Assembly (NCBI GenBank): GCA_009693055.1
Contig: SHYA01000003.1
Span: 148,393-212,392, forward strand
Length of the DNA: 64,000 nt
Origin: Dehalococcoidia bacterium
Lineage (GTDB): Bacteria; Chloroflexota; Dehalococcoidia; Lucifugimonadales; SHYT01
Direction of reading: 5' to 3'
Shown: positions 38,847 through 48,433 of the stretch, piece after piece
How positions within the stretch are numbered: the first letter of the stretch is position 1
How the letters are laid out: every line of letters starts with the position of its first letter
Translations under genes and position numbers: made by a program
Notes under the pieces: generated by a model
Told to the model about the DNA's origin: nothing
What the model saw: only the letters and a program-made list of their open reading frames with translations
Database searches by the model: none

Positions 38847-39740
38847 GTGAGCCAGCTCGCCGAGCGCCTGAAGGGCAGTCAGCCCGTGGTCACCGCGGAG
38901 TTGAACCCGCCCAAGGGGGTTGACCTCTCCGGCGTGCTCGCCAGCGCGGAGCGCCTGCGCTCTTTCGTATCGGCCTTCAACGTCACCGATTCGCCCAGCT
39001 CCGTCATGTCCCAGGGCAGCCTCGCCCTCGCCAGGATGCTGGTGGAACGCGGCCTGGAGCCGGTCCTCCAGGTCACATGCCGCGACCGCAACCGGATCGC
39101 CCTCCAGAGCGACATCCTTGCCGCCGCCGCGCTCGGTGTCCGCAACCTCCTCTGCCTAACCGGCGACGACCCGCGCACCGGAGACCACCCCGAAGCAAAG
39201 CCGGTCTTTGACCTGGACGTGGTCACGCTCACCAAGGCTGCGGACAGCCTGCGGCGCGGCGCCGACTTGGCGGGCAACCGGCTGAAAGACGCGCCTGACC
39301 TCTTCATCGGCGCCGTGGTCAACCCGGGCGCCCCGGACCTGGACAAGGAGCTCGCGCGAATGCACCAGAAGATCGAGGCCGGATGCGCCTTCTTCCAGGC
39401 CCAGGCCGTCTTTGACCTCACCGTCCTGGACCGGTTCGCCCCGCACGTGCAGGGCCTTGGCGTCCCCATCCTCATCGGCATCATCATCCTGAAATCAGCC
39501 CGCATGGCCCAAAGGATGAACCAGAGCCTCCCCGGCATCAACATCCCGGAGGTGTTGGTCCGTGAGCTGGAGAGCGCCGTAGACCCTGGGGCCAAGGGCG
39601 TGGAGATTGCCGGTCGCCTCGCCAAAGGGGCCGTCGCCCGCTTCCGAGGCCTTCACGTGATGGCCCTCGGTTGGGAGCACCGCATTCCCGAGGTGCTGGA
39701 GCGGGCTGGCGTGGTAAACCCGGCAAGAGACGTCTCGTAG
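38847..39740 (+). CDS. Methylenetetrahydrofolate reductase-like
   Basis: VVTAELNPPKGVDLSGVL...NVTDSPSSVMSQGSLALARMLVERGLEPVLQVTCRDRNRIALQSDILAAAALGVRNLLCLTGDDP. GTG start at 38847. Confidence 0.88.
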   Translation: MSQLAERLKGSQPVVTAELNPPKGVDLSGVLASAERLRSFVSAFNVTDSPSSVMSQGSLALARMLVERGLEPVLQVTCRDRNRIALQSDILAAAALGVRNLLCLTGDDPRTGDHPEAKPVFDLDVVTLTKAADSLRRGADLAGNRLKDAPDLFIGAVVNPGAPDLDKELARMHQKIEAGCAFFQAQAVFDLTVLDRFAPHVQGLGVPILIGIIILKSARMAQRMNQSLPGINIPEVLVRELESAVDPGAKGVEIAGRLAKGAVARFRGLHVMALGWEHRIPEVLERAGVVNPARDVS

Positions 39741-39748
39741 GAGACGTC
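39729..39748 (+). promoter_or_regulatory. Perfect 8 bp hairpin spanning the metF-like stop codon and acpS Shine-Dalgarno
   Basis: GACGTCTC-GTAG-GAGACGTC followed directly by ATG of acpS; TAG stop in loop, GGAG in loop/stem. Confidence 0.55.
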
Positions 39749-40132
39749 ATGAACGTGATGGCAACAGGAGTGGACATCATTGAGATACCCCGTATCGCCA
39801 AAGCGCAGGCACGATGGGGGGACCGGTTCCTTACCCGCATCTTCACCTCAGGAGAGCTGACCTACTCCCGTGGCCGCGCGCCCCAGCTCGCCGCGCGTTT
39901 CGCCGCCAAGGAGGCGGTCATGAAGGCCTTGGGCACTGGCGTTCGCGGCGTGGGATGGAAGGAGATTGAGGTGATCCGAGAGCCGGGGGGGCCGCCGGCG
40001 GTGCGCCTCCACGGCCACGCCGCCGCGCGCGCCTCGGCGCTCGGGCTCCGGCGCTTCGCCCTTTCCATCTCCCACTCCCGTGAGTATGCCGTTGCCTTCG
40101 TCATCGCCGACGGAGAGGCCGCCCAAACATGA
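39749..40132 (+). CDS. acpS: Holo-[acyl-carrier-protein] synthase
   Basis: GVDIIEIPRIAKA...FTSGELTYSRGRAPQLAARFAAKEAVMKALGTG...LSISHSREYAVAFV. Confidence 0.94.
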   Translation: MNVMATGVDIIEIPRIAKAQARWGDRFLTRIFTSGELTYSRGRAPQLAARFAAKEAVMKALGTGVRGVGWKEIEVIREPGGPPAVRLHGHAAARASALGLRRFALSISHSREYAVAFVIADGEAAQT

Positions 40133-41706
40133 AGGTGCTCACCGCGCAGCAAATGCACGCGGCGGAGCAGACTGCGACGCACCTGGGCGCCTCGCTTGAC
40201 CAGCTCATGGAAAACGCCGGGCTTGCCGTGGCCCGCGTCGCGTGGGACAGCCTAAGGGGCCGCTGGCACCCCCTCGTCCTGGTCCTGGTCGGACCAGGCA
40301 ACAACGGTGCGGACGGCCTGGTGGCGGCCAGACACCTCCAGGCGTGGGGCGCCACCGTCGCCGCCTACCTGTGCACCCCGCGTCTCTCGGAAGACCCCAG
40401 GCTCCTTGCCGCCCAAAAGCAGGGCGTGCAGGCGGTTGACGCGCGGAGCGACGAAAGCGGCGAGCAGCTTAGCGAGCACCTCAGCACGTCCGCCATGGTG
40501 ATTGACGCGATCCTCGGCATTGGGCGGTCGCGTCCCATGACGGGCCCCTTGAACGAGATCCTTCAGCGCACAGCGGCCGCCCGGAAGGCCCGAGGCGACC
40601 TCCACGTCCTCGCCCTGGACGTGCCGAGCGGCCTCAGAGCGGACACCGGCGAGGTGGACCCGGCCACCATCTACGCAGACACCACCGTCACACTCGGCGC
40701 TCCCAAACGCGGGCTGTTCCTCTTCCCAGGCGCAGGTTATGTCGGGCGTCTTCGCGTGGTGGACATTGGCATCCCAAGCCAAGCACTTGCGGATACTGTC
40801 GCCCCGGAGCTTATGGCCGCGGGATGGGTGCGCAGCGTGCTCCCCGAGCGCCCGCAGGGGGCGCATAAGGGGACGTTCGGCAAACTACTCGTCCTCGCCG
40901 GCTCCCAGAGCTACCTGGGGGCGGCTTACCTCGCGTGCATGGGCGCCGCCCGCGTGGGAGCCGGCTACGTGACCCTCGCCATCCCGTTTCGACTCCAGGC
41001 CATCCTGGCCGCCAAGCTCACCGAGGTCACCTACCTCACGCTGCCAGAGACCACCCCTGGCGCGGTCTCGCCGGACACCACGCGCGTCATCCGCCAGGCG
41101 CTGTCGGACTACAACGCCCTTCTCATCGGACCCGGCTTGGGCCAAGCCCCTTCCACCGTCGCCCTGGTCCGCAGCATCCTGCTCGGCGGAACGGCGCTCG
41201 GCATGCCCGTCGTCGCGGACGCCGACGCACTGAACACCCTCGCACAGACCCCCGAGTGGTGGGAGCGGTTCAAGGCGCCCGCCATTCTCACCCCTCATCC
41301 CGGGGAGATGGCGCGCCTGCTGGACCAGTCTATTGCAGAGGTGGAAGAATCACGCTGGCAGAAAGCCACGGACGGCGCCCAGAGGTGGGAGACCTCCCTT
41401 GTCCTCAAAGGCGCATACACCGTAGTCGCCTCACCGCAGGGCCGGCTCCGTGTCTCTCCCTTCGCCAACCCCGCCCTCGCCACGGCAGGCACGGGCGACG
41501 TGCTCTCCGGCGTCATCGCGGGACTCCTCGTCCAGGGCGTTTCGCCAGCCGATGCCGCCTCGGCAGGGGTGTACCTCCACGCCTTGGCTGGAGAGCTCCT
41601 CCGCGACCAGGTGGGCGAAGCAGGCGCCGTCGCCAGCGACCTGCTGCCCCTCCTTCCCAAAGCGCTCCGGCTGCTCAAAGAGAACCAGTGGCGAGATGCC
41701 TGGTAG
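40129..41706 (+). CDS. nnr: Bifunctional NAD(P)H-hydrate epimerase/dehydratase
   Basis: N-terminal YjeF: VGPGNNGADGLVAARHL; C-terminal: LTPHPGEMARLL, GTGDVLSGVIAGLLVQG. Confidence 0.95.
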   Translation: MKVLTAQQMHAAEQTATHLGASLDQLMENAGLAVARVAWDSLRGRWHPLVLVLVGPGNNGADGLVAARHLQAWGATVAAYLCTPRLSEDPRLLAAQKQGVQAVDARSDESGEQLSEHLSTSAMVIDAILGIGRSRPMTGPLNEILQRTAAARKARGDLHVLALDVPSGLRADTGEVDPATIYADTTVTLGAPKRGLFLFPGAGYVGRLRVVDIGIPSQALADTVAPELMAAGWVRSVLPERPQGAHKGTFGKLLVLAGSQSYLGAAYLACMGAARVGAGYVTLAIPFRLQAILAAKLTEVTYLTLPETTPGAVSPDTTRVIRQALSDYNALLIGPGLGQAPSTVALVRSILLGGTALGMPVVADADALNTLAQTPEWWERFKAPAILTPHPGEMARLLDQSIAEVEESRWQKATDGAQRWETSLVLKGAYTVVASPQGRLRVSPFANPALATAGTGDVLSGVIAGLLVQGVSPADAASAGVYLHALAGELLRDQVGEAGAVASDLLPLLPKALRLLKENQWRDAW

Positions 41707-41779
41707 GAATGTGCGCAAGAAATCGCTCCCGTGATCGTCTCTTGATGTGACCTGGTAAACACCCACGAGCCTTGCCCTA

Positions 41780-42060
41780 AAAAGCCTGCCCCGAGCCCGG
41801 CGAGGGGTCCGCATCCGGTGGTGCTTCAGCTGAAGGACGCTCTCCCACGCAGAGCTTGCCCCGAGTCCGCCTAAGATGGGCGAGGGGGTGGTCACTGCCT
41901 GCCCTGAGCCGAAGCCGAAGGGTGGTAGAGAGAAGGACTGCTGCCCCCTCTCCATGCGATGGGGTTTTAGCCGCAGAGGGGTTAGGGGTGAGGTATTCCA
42001 CAGAACCGCCTTCAGCCAGGATAGCGCAAGCCTGTCCCGAGCCAGGACGAGGGAAATGTG
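41780..42060. repeat. Cluster of dispersed repeat fragments
   Basis: Recurrent 'CTGCCCTGAGCC...GAAGG' and 'CCCCCTCTCCATGCGATGGGG...GAGGGGTTAGGGGTGAGG' segments, similar to repeats at 45022 and 57052. Confidence 0.45.
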
Positions 42061-42193
42061 GTGGATTCATTGCAAACGACTTTCTGGGCAAAGCCCTCCC
42101 ACGAGATAGTCACCGCAGGCGTTCCTAGCCCTTCTTTACAATCCTCCAAGATTTCCGTAGACTGCATCGTGTTCGTCAAGTAGGAGGCCCGCA

Positions 42194-42793
42194 ATGTGCC
42201 CCATCCGCGCCCTCTCAGCCGAACCAAGGCTCACCGGCGAGAACCCCTTTATCGTGCTGAAGACCTCAGAGAGCGGGCCCGAACTCACCAACGTGAGCTT
42301 CTGGCGCATTCTCTACTCTCCGCACGGCGCCGGACACGCCGCCTTCATCAAGTGCGACCTGTCAGGGAAGGACAACCCGAAAGACAAGACCCTGGCCATC
42401 TACTCTGATAACGAGGCGCTGGTCCGCTGGCTGCAAAAGGAGATCCAGACCATGGTCCCTGAGCTGAGAGATCCCAAATTCCCGGTGCGCAAGTCCACGT
42501 TTTCCCGGTCGGGCGACACCAAAGCCGCCTGGACTGAGCAGATCAGGTCGGGAAAGACCACGGTCTCCCTCACCTGGGGCAAGCTGGACAAGCCCTTTTT
42601 CCTGGAGGTTGAGGGGGAGCCTGGCATACGCCACATTGTTCGCTCATTCTTCATCCCCTCCATGGACGCGAGCCTGGCCATGAACGGCGTCAGAGCCGTG
42701 GGCCGGGCCTTCAGAAGTGAACTGGCGGGTCGCAAGGCCAGCACCTGCTGCCTCGCCTTTTCGGAGAGCTGGCTCCTGCCCAAAGAGGCCTAA
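42194..42793 (+). CDS. Conserved-looking hypothetical protein
   Basis: 199 aa, SD AGGAGG upstream; no family recognised. Confidence 0.5.
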   Translation: MCPIRALSAEPRLTGENPFIVLKTSESGPELTNVSFWRILYSPHGAGHAAFIKCDLSGKDNPKDKTLAIYSDNEALVRWLQKEIQTMVPELRDPKFPVRKSTFSRSGDTKAAWTEQIRSGKTTVSLTWGKLDKPFFLEVEGEPGIRHIVRSFFIPSMDASLAMNGVRAVGRAFRSELAGRKASTCCLAFSESWLLPKEA

Positions 42794-42911
42794 TTTTACC
42801 ACCAGCCAGCGAGCGGCTTCCCGGGCGCAGCTTCCGTTATATTTGTCCGCGCTCGCCTGAGCAGCGTCGTGAAGAAGCCACGCACCGGCCTTCGCTATAT
42901 AATGGTGCATT

Positions 42912-43676
42912 ATGCTACTTGCCGTGGACATCGGGAACACCAACATCACCCTGGGCGTATTTGACGGCCAGGCTCTCAAGTCCACGTGGCGGATCGCCAC
43001 CGATGCCCGCCGTATGCCCGACGAGTACGCCGCGCTCCTCCACAACCTCCTCACGCTCAAGGGCGTCGCGCCTGACCGGATTCACGCGGTGGCCCTGTGC
43101 AGCGTTGTCCCCCCGCTGACGGGGGTGTTTGAGAGCGTGAGCCGGAACGCCTTCGGCTGCGAGCCGATGACGGTGACCGCAGGCGTCAAGACCGGCGTTC
43201 GCGTCCTGTACGAAAACCCCCGAGACGTCGGGGCCGACCGGGTGGTAGACGCCGCCGCCGCCGTCCACCTGTACGGGTGTCCCGTCATCGTGGTGGACTT
43301 CGGCACCGCCCTCGTCTTCGACGCGGTCACCCGCGACGGCGACTACCTTGGCGGCGCAATCGTCCCAGGCGTCGGCGTGGCCGCGGAGTCCCTCTTCACC
43401 AACACCTCGCAGCTCCGCAGAGTGGAGCTGGTCAAACCCAAGAGCGTCGTAGGCCGCAACACCATCGCCTCCATCCAGTCCGGCCTCGTGTACGGCTACG
43501 TCTCCATGGTGGAGGGAATGGTGAAGCGCTTCCGCGAGGAGATCGGCGAGGAGGCGCGCGCCATCGCCACCGGAGGCCAGGCCCCCATCATCGCCAAGGA
43601 GACCGCCGTATTCCACGAGGTCAATGTGGACCTGACCCTCATCGGCCTGCGGCTCATCTACGAGATGAACCGGTGA
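42912..43676 (+). CDS. coaX: Type III pantothenate kinase
   Basis: MLLAVDIGNTNITLGVFDG...NPRDVGADRVVDAAAA...VVDFGTALVFDAVTRDGDYLGGAIVPGV. Confidence 0.95.
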   Translation: MLLAVDIGNTNITLGVFDGQALKSTWRIATDARRMPDEYAALLHNLLTLKGVAPDRIHAVALCSVVPPLTGVFESVSRNAFGCEPMTVTAGVKTGVRVLYENPRDVGADRVVDAAAAVHLYGCPVIVVDFGTALVFDAVTRDGDYLGGAIVPGVGVAAESLFTNTSQLRRVELVKPKSVVGRNTIASIQSGLVYGYVSMVEGMVKRFREEIGEEARAIATGGQAPIIAKETAVFHEVNVDLTLIGLRLIYEMNR

Positions 43677-43727
43677 TGGCTCCTCCCCAAATATGCGAAA
43701 CTGACGACAAAGGGCGTTGCACGGGAG

Positions 43728-44948
43728 GTGAGCGTCTTGAATCCCCTCAAAGATAAACACGTCGTCCTGGGCGTCACCGGCAGCATCGCCGCCTACAAGG
43801 CCGCAGACCTGGCCAGCAAGCTGGTCCAGGCCGGCGCGAAGGTGGACGTCGTGCTCAGCGAAAACGCCTCCAGGTTCGTGGCCCCCATCACCTTCCAGGG
43901 GCTCACCCATCGGCCCGTCGTCACTGACCTGTTCGACCCCCAGTCGGAGCTTTACATAGACCACGTGGCCCTGGCGCTGCGGGCGGACGTCATCATCGTT
44001 GCCCCCGCGACCGCCAACGTCCTCGCCAAGCTCGCCGCCGGCATGGCGGACGACCCTCTCACCGCCACCGTGCTCGGCTCAACCGCGCCCCTGGTCGTCG
44101 CACCCGCGATGGACGTCCACATGTTCGACCACCCCGCCGTGCAGGAGAACCTCGCGCGCCTGCGCGCGCGGAACGTAACCATAATCGGCCCGGAGCTTGG
44201 CCGCCTCGCCTCCGGCCTCATGGGCACCGGACGCCTCGTGGAGCCCGAGGTGCTGGTTGAGCACCTACGGATGCTGCTCGGCAAGAACGGCGACCTGAAG
44301 GGCAAGAAAGTCGTCGTCAGCGCAGGCGGCACCCAGGAGCCCCTGGACCCCGTCCGCATGCTCACCAACCGCTCGTCCGGCAAGCAAGGCTACGCCGTCG
44401 CCCAGGCCGCCCGCGACCGCGGCGCAGCCGTCACCCTCGTCACCGCACCCACCTCCCTCCGCGACCCCGTGGGCGTCCGCGTGGTGCGCGTCACCACCGC
44501 CCTGGAGATGCGCGACGCCATGCTCGCGGCCTCGGAGCACGCCCACATCGTCATCATGGCCGCCGCCGTCGCCGACTACCGCCCCACCAACGCCGCCCAG
44601 CACAAGCTCAAGAAAACGCCCGACCAGACCAGCAGCCTGGAGCTCGTCAAGAACCCAGACATCATCGCCGAGGTGCAAGGCCCGTTCATCAAGGTGGGCT
44701 TCGCCGCCGAGACCCAGGACCTCATCCCCAACGCCAGCGCCAAGCTCCGCGCCAAGGGCCTCCACCTCATCGCGGCCAACGACGTCACCGCCACCGACGC
44801 CGGCTTCGGCACCGACACCAACCGCGTCGTCCTCATTGACCGCAACGGAACCGTTGACCAGCTCCCCTCCCTCTCCAAGTACGAGGTCGGCCACCGCATC
44901 CTGGACCGCGTCCTCGCCATCGCCGCTATGGAGCGCCACGCAGGCTAG
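43728..44948 (+). CDS. coaBC: Phosphopantothenoylcysteine decarboxylase / phosphopantothenate-cysteine ligase
   Basis: LGVTGSIAAYKAADLASKL, APAMDVHMFDHPAVQENLARL, VVSAGGTQEPLDPVRMLTNRSSGKQGYAVA. Confidence 0.95.
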   Translation: MSVLNPLKDKHVVLGVTGSIAAYKAADLASKLVQAGAKVDVVLSENASRFVAPITFQGLTHRPVVTDLFDPQSELYIDHVALALRADVIIVAPATANVLAKLAAGMADDPLTATVLGSTAPLVVAPAMDVHMFDHPAVQENLARLRARNVTIIGPELGRLASGLMGTGRLVEPEVLVEHLRMLLGKNGDLKGKKVVVSAGGTQEPLDPVRMLTNRSSGKQGYAVAQAARDRGAAVTLVTAPTSLRDPVGVRVVRVTTALEMRDAMLAASEHAHIVIMAAAVADYRPTNAAQHKLKKTPDQTSSLELVKNPDIIAEVQGPFIKVGFAAETQDLIPNASAKLRAKGLHLIAANDVTATDAGFGTDTNRVVLIDRNGTVDQLPSLSKYEVGHRILDRVLAIAAMERHAG

Positions 44949-45021
44949 TTTCGCCTGAGCCTAACTGTTATCGCGGCCATTCTCGGTATAATCGTGCATA
45001 TCATCACGAAGCATCCCACGT

Positions 45022-45060
45022 CCCCCCTCTCCATTACATGGAGAGGGGTTGGGGGTGAGG
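45022..45060. repeat. Palindromic intergenic repeat
   Basis: CCCCCCTCTCCATTACATGGAGAGGGGTTGGGGGTGAGG; relatives at 57052 and 37394. Confidence 0.6.
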
Positions 45061-45093
45061 CCAGGTGAGGCCAGGTGAGGTCAGGAGTCTCTT

Positions 45094-48000
45094 GTGACCC
45101 AGCCCAGCGCGTCCTCAGAGCTCCCCAAGGCCTACGACCCATCCACCGTGGAGCAGCGCCTCTACACGTGGTGGATGGAGCGCGGCCTCTTTCAGCCCAC
45201 GGGTGACCCGGCCCGCAAGCCGTTCGTCATCATCCAACCACCGCCCAACGTCACGGGCGACCTCCACGTGGGCCACGCCCTCACCGCCACCGTGGAGGAC
45301 ATCATGGCCCGCTGGCGCCGGATGCACGGCGACCCAACCCTCTGGCTCCCCGGCCTGGACCACGCGGGCATCGCGACCCAGGTCGTCGTTGAGCGCGAGC
45401 TCGCCAGAGAGGGCCTGACCCGCCGGCAGCTTGGCCGCGAGCAGTTCCTCAAGCGCGTATGGGACTGGGTGGACCGCTCCCGCAGCCGCATCGGCGAGCA
45501 GCACGAGCGCCTCGGCGCCTCCCTGGACTGGAGCAGGCAGCGCTTCACCCTGGACCCGGGCCCCAGCCTCGCCGTGCGCACCACGTTCCTCAACCTGTGG
45601 CGAGACAAGCTCGTCTATCGGGGTGAGCGGATGATCAACTGGTGCCCCCGCTGCTCCACCGCCCTCTCCGACCTTGAGGTGGAGCACCGGGAACAGCAGG
45701 GCCACCTGTGGCACCTGAGCTACCCCCTCGCGGACGGCTCCGGCGCTATCGTGGTCGCCACCACCCGGCCCGAGACGATGCTGGGCGACACCGCCGTCGC
45801 GGTCAACCCTGCTGACGGCCGATATGCCCACCTCGTCGGGAAGCAGGTGCGCCTCCCGCTCGTGGGCCGCCTCATCCCCGTCATCGCGGACGAAGCGGTC
45901 GCCGTCGGCTTCGGCACCGGCGCGCTCAAGATCACGCCCGCGCACGACCCCACCGACTTTGAGATCGGCGCGCGCCACGGCCTCCCGATGATCAACGTCA
46001 TGGACCTGGACGCAACAATGAACGACCAGACGGGCGAGTACCGTGGCCTTGACCGGTACGAGGCGCGCAAGCGCGTCGTCGCAGACCTGGAGCGCCAGGG
46101 CCTCCTGGTCAAGATTGAGCCGTACTCCCACGCGGTCGGCCACTGCCAGCGCTGCCACCAGACGGTTGAACCGCTGCTCAGCAAGCAGTGGTTTGTCCGG
46201 ACCACCCCGCTCGCCCAGCCGGCCATTGAGGCGGTGCGCTCCGGCGCCATCCGCATCATCCCCGACCACTTCGCCAAGGTGTACCAGAACTGGATGGGGA
46301 ACATCCGCGACTGGTGCATCAGCCGCCAGCTCTGGTGGGGCCACCGCATCCCCGTCTGGTACTGCGCCCGCTGCGACGGCGACAAGGTCCGACTCGTCCT
46401 CAGTCCACGGCCCTCAGGGCAAGAGGGTTCGCCCTCTTCCCGACTCGGGAAGGGGGCCGGGGGGAGTACTTCCGCTCACCCTGAGCCTGTCGAAGGGCGA
46501 GCGCCCCTCGCAACTCGTGGTTCGACACGCTCACCACGAGCGGACGCTGAGGCCTTAGAGACTGACACCCTCGCGGGCTTCTTCCGACGCGGCCTCTCAC
46601 TGCCCGAAATAGACAGCCACATCCACACCTCAGACATCAGCCTGAACGTGACCCCGCTCGTCGGCGTGGAGCCTCCCGCGTCCTGCCCAGCCTGCGGCTC
46701 CACCGGCCTGTTCCAGGACCCGGACGTGCTGGACACCTGGTTCTCCTCCGCCCTCTGGCCGCACTCCACCCTCGGCTGGCCCGACGACACCGCCGACCTC
46801 CGCACTTTCTATCCCACCTCCGTCATGGAGACCAGCTACGACATCCTCTTCTTCTGGGTCGCCCGGATGATCATGATGGGCATCCACAACACGGGCCAGG
46901 CGCCCTTCCGAACCGTATACCTCCACGGCCTGGTGCGCGACGTGGAGGGCGCCAAGATGAGCAAAACGCGCGGCAACGTCCTAGACCCCACCGTCGCCAT
47001 TGAGCAGTACGGCGCGGACGCCCTCCGCTTCGCCCTCACGGTCGGCACCACCGCCGGCACCGACATGCGCCTGGCCCAGGCCAAGCTGGAGGCTGGCCGC
47101 AACTTCGCCAACAAGCTCTGGAACGCCTCCCGCTTCGTCCTCCGCAGCCTGGACGCACAGGATCCGCCCCCTTCGACGAAGGAAGGTCAGAGCCTGCCCT
47201 CGAGCGAAGCGAAGGGTGGAGGCATTCCCGCTCATCCTGAGCCTGTCGAAGGACGAGCGGCTGCCCAGGTCACCGGCTGGCAGTCCCCCACGGCGCACAC
47301 GTTGGAAGACCGATGGGTCCTCAGCCGTCTCAACCGCGTCACCGCCCAGGTGACACGGCTTATGGACGAGTTCCAGTTCGGCGAGGCCGAGCAGACCCTC
47401 TACGACTTCATCTGGGACGACTTCTGCGACTGGTACCTGGAAGCCGTCAAGGTCCGTCTGCGGCAGGGCGCAGCCCTGCACCCTTCACCGCGAAACAACG
47501 CTGACACCGAAGGCGATACTATGCCCGCGAGTGGGGTCTTTCCCGCTCATCCTGAGCTTGTCGAAGGACGAGCGGACGACGGCCCCCTCCCTATCCTCGC
47601 CCACGTCCTCGAGCGGTCGCTGCGCCTCCTCCACCCCTTCATGCCCTTCGTCACCGAGGAGGTCTGGCAACACCTCAAGCCGCGCCTGGCCGGGTCGGCC
47701 TCCCTCCCTGAGTCCATCATGGTCGCTGCATACCCCGCCGCCGACCCTGCGCTCCTGGACAATGAAGCCGAGCAGCAGTTCACGGTGGTGAGCGGCATCG
47801 TGCGTGCGGTGCGGAACGCTCGCGCCGAGTTCCGTGTGGAGCCTACCCGCTCCCTTGAGGTGCTCGTGGATGCCGCAGACCTGCTTCCAGTCTTGGAGGA
47901 GAGCACACCGGTTATCAAGACCCTCGCCCGCGCGGAGCTCCGCTTCCTCGGCCCGCACGACGCGAGGCCGGACGCGCGTCAAGCCCTCACCTCCGTCGTG

Positions 48001-48243
48001 GGCCGCGTCGCCGTCTTCCTCCCCATGGCCGCGCTGATTGACGTCGCCGCCGAGCGCGTCCGCCTCCAGAAGGAGCTGGCCGAATGTCAGTCCAACATCC
48101 AGCGCCTCCGGGGACGCCTCGCCGACGCCCGGTTCACCGAGAAGGCCCCCGCCGAGGTGGTGGAGCGGGAGCGCGCCCGCCTCACCGCCCTCTCCGAGCG
48201 CCACGCCAAAGTCAGCGAGCTGCTGGCCACGCTACCGCAGTAG
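45094..48243 (+). CDS. valS: Valyl-tRNA synthetase carrying three in-frame repeat-derived insertions
   Basis: PPPNVTGDLHVGHALTATVEDIMARWRRM (HIGH), KMSKTRGNVLDP (KMSKS), DTWFSSALWPHSTLGWP; ORF uninterrupted. Confidence 0.95.
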   Translation: MTQPSASSELPKAYDPSTVEQRLYTWWMERGLFQPTGDPARKPFVIIQPPPNVTGDLHVGHALTATVEDIMARWRRMHGDPTLWLPGLDHAGIATQVVVERELAREGLTRRQLGREQFLKRVWDWVDRSRSRIGEQHERLGASLDWSRQRFTLDPGPSLAVRTTFLNLWRDKLVYRGERMINWCPRCSTALSDLEVEHREQQGHLWHLSYPLADGSGAIVVATTRPETMLGDTAVAVNPADGRYAHLVGKQVRLPLVGRLIPVIADEAVAVGFGTGALKITPAHDPTDFEIGARHGLPMINVMDLDATMNDQTGEYRGLDRYEARKRVVADLERQGLLVKIEPYSHAVGHCQRCHQTVEPLLSKQWFVRTTPLAQPAIEAVRSGAIRIIPDHFAKVYQNWMGNIRDWCISRQLWWGHRIPVWYCARCDGDKVRLVLSPRPSGQEGSPSSRLGKGAGGSTSAHPEPVEGRAPLATRGSTRSPRADAEALETDTLAGFFRRGLSLPEIDSHIHTSDISLNVTPLVGVEPPASCPACGSTGLFQDPDVLDTWFSSALWPHSTLGWPDDTADLRTFYPTSVMETSYDILFFWVARMIMMGIHNTGQAPFRTVYLHGLVRDVEGAKMSKTRGNVLDPTVAIEQYGADALRFALTVGTTAGTDMRLAQAKLEAGRNFANKLWNASRFVLRSLDAQDPPPSTKEGQSLPSSEAKGGGIPAHPEPVEGRAAAQVTGWQSPTAHTLEDRWVLSRLNRVTAQVTRLMDEFQFGEAEQTLYDFIWDDFCDWYLEAVKVRLRQGAALHPSPRNNADTEGDTMPASGVFPAHPELVEGRADDGPLPILAHVLERSLRLLHPFMPFVTEEVWQHLKPRLAGSASLPESIMVAAYPAADPALLDNEAEQQFTVVSGIVRAVRNARAEFRVEPTRSLEVLVDAADLLPVLEESTPVIKTLARAELRFLGPHDARPDARQALTSVVGRVAVFLPMAALIDVAAERVRLQKELAECQSNIQRLRGRLADARFTEKAPAEVVERERARLTALSERHAKVSELLATLPQ
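46386..46545 (+). repeat. Repeat cassette inside valS, insertion 1
   Basis: Contains AAGAGGG-TTCG-CCCTCTT, TTCCCGA-C-TCGGGAA, and CCGCTCACCCTGAGCCTGTCGAAGGGCGAGCG...GTTCGACACGCTCACCACGAGCGG. Confidence 0.75.
47165..47262 (+). repeat. Repeat cassette inside valS, insertion 2
   Basis: CCTGCCCTCGAGCGAAGCGAAGGGT (also at ~58119) and CCCGCTCATCCTGAGCCTGTCGAAGGACGAGCGG. Confidence 0.78.
47541..47575 (+). repeat. Repeat cassette inside valS, insertion 3
   Basis: CCCGCTCATCCTGAGCTTGTCGAAGGACGAGCGG; one difference from insertion 2. Confidence 0.78.
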
Positions 48244-48380
48244 CACGCTCAAGCTCCCTCTCCAGGGGTGGGAATGAGCCGTGTACGCTGCTCAGAACAG
48301 CGTCCCATAAGAATAGCGCTCAATCGTCCAAGAATTTGTTGCCGCTTTAGTGGGGTCATGCGTGCGCCGAGGCAACAAAA

Positions 48381-48400
48381 AGGGCCGCTTCTCTGGCCCT
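48381..48400 (-). terminator. Rho-independent terminator for the minus-strand gene 48434..49249
   Basis: Minus strand: AGGGCC-AGAGAAGC-GGCCCT followed by TTTTTG. Confidence 0.6.
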
Positions 48401-48433
48401 CGTGCGTGCTCGCTCCATCCGGCACCCCGTACC

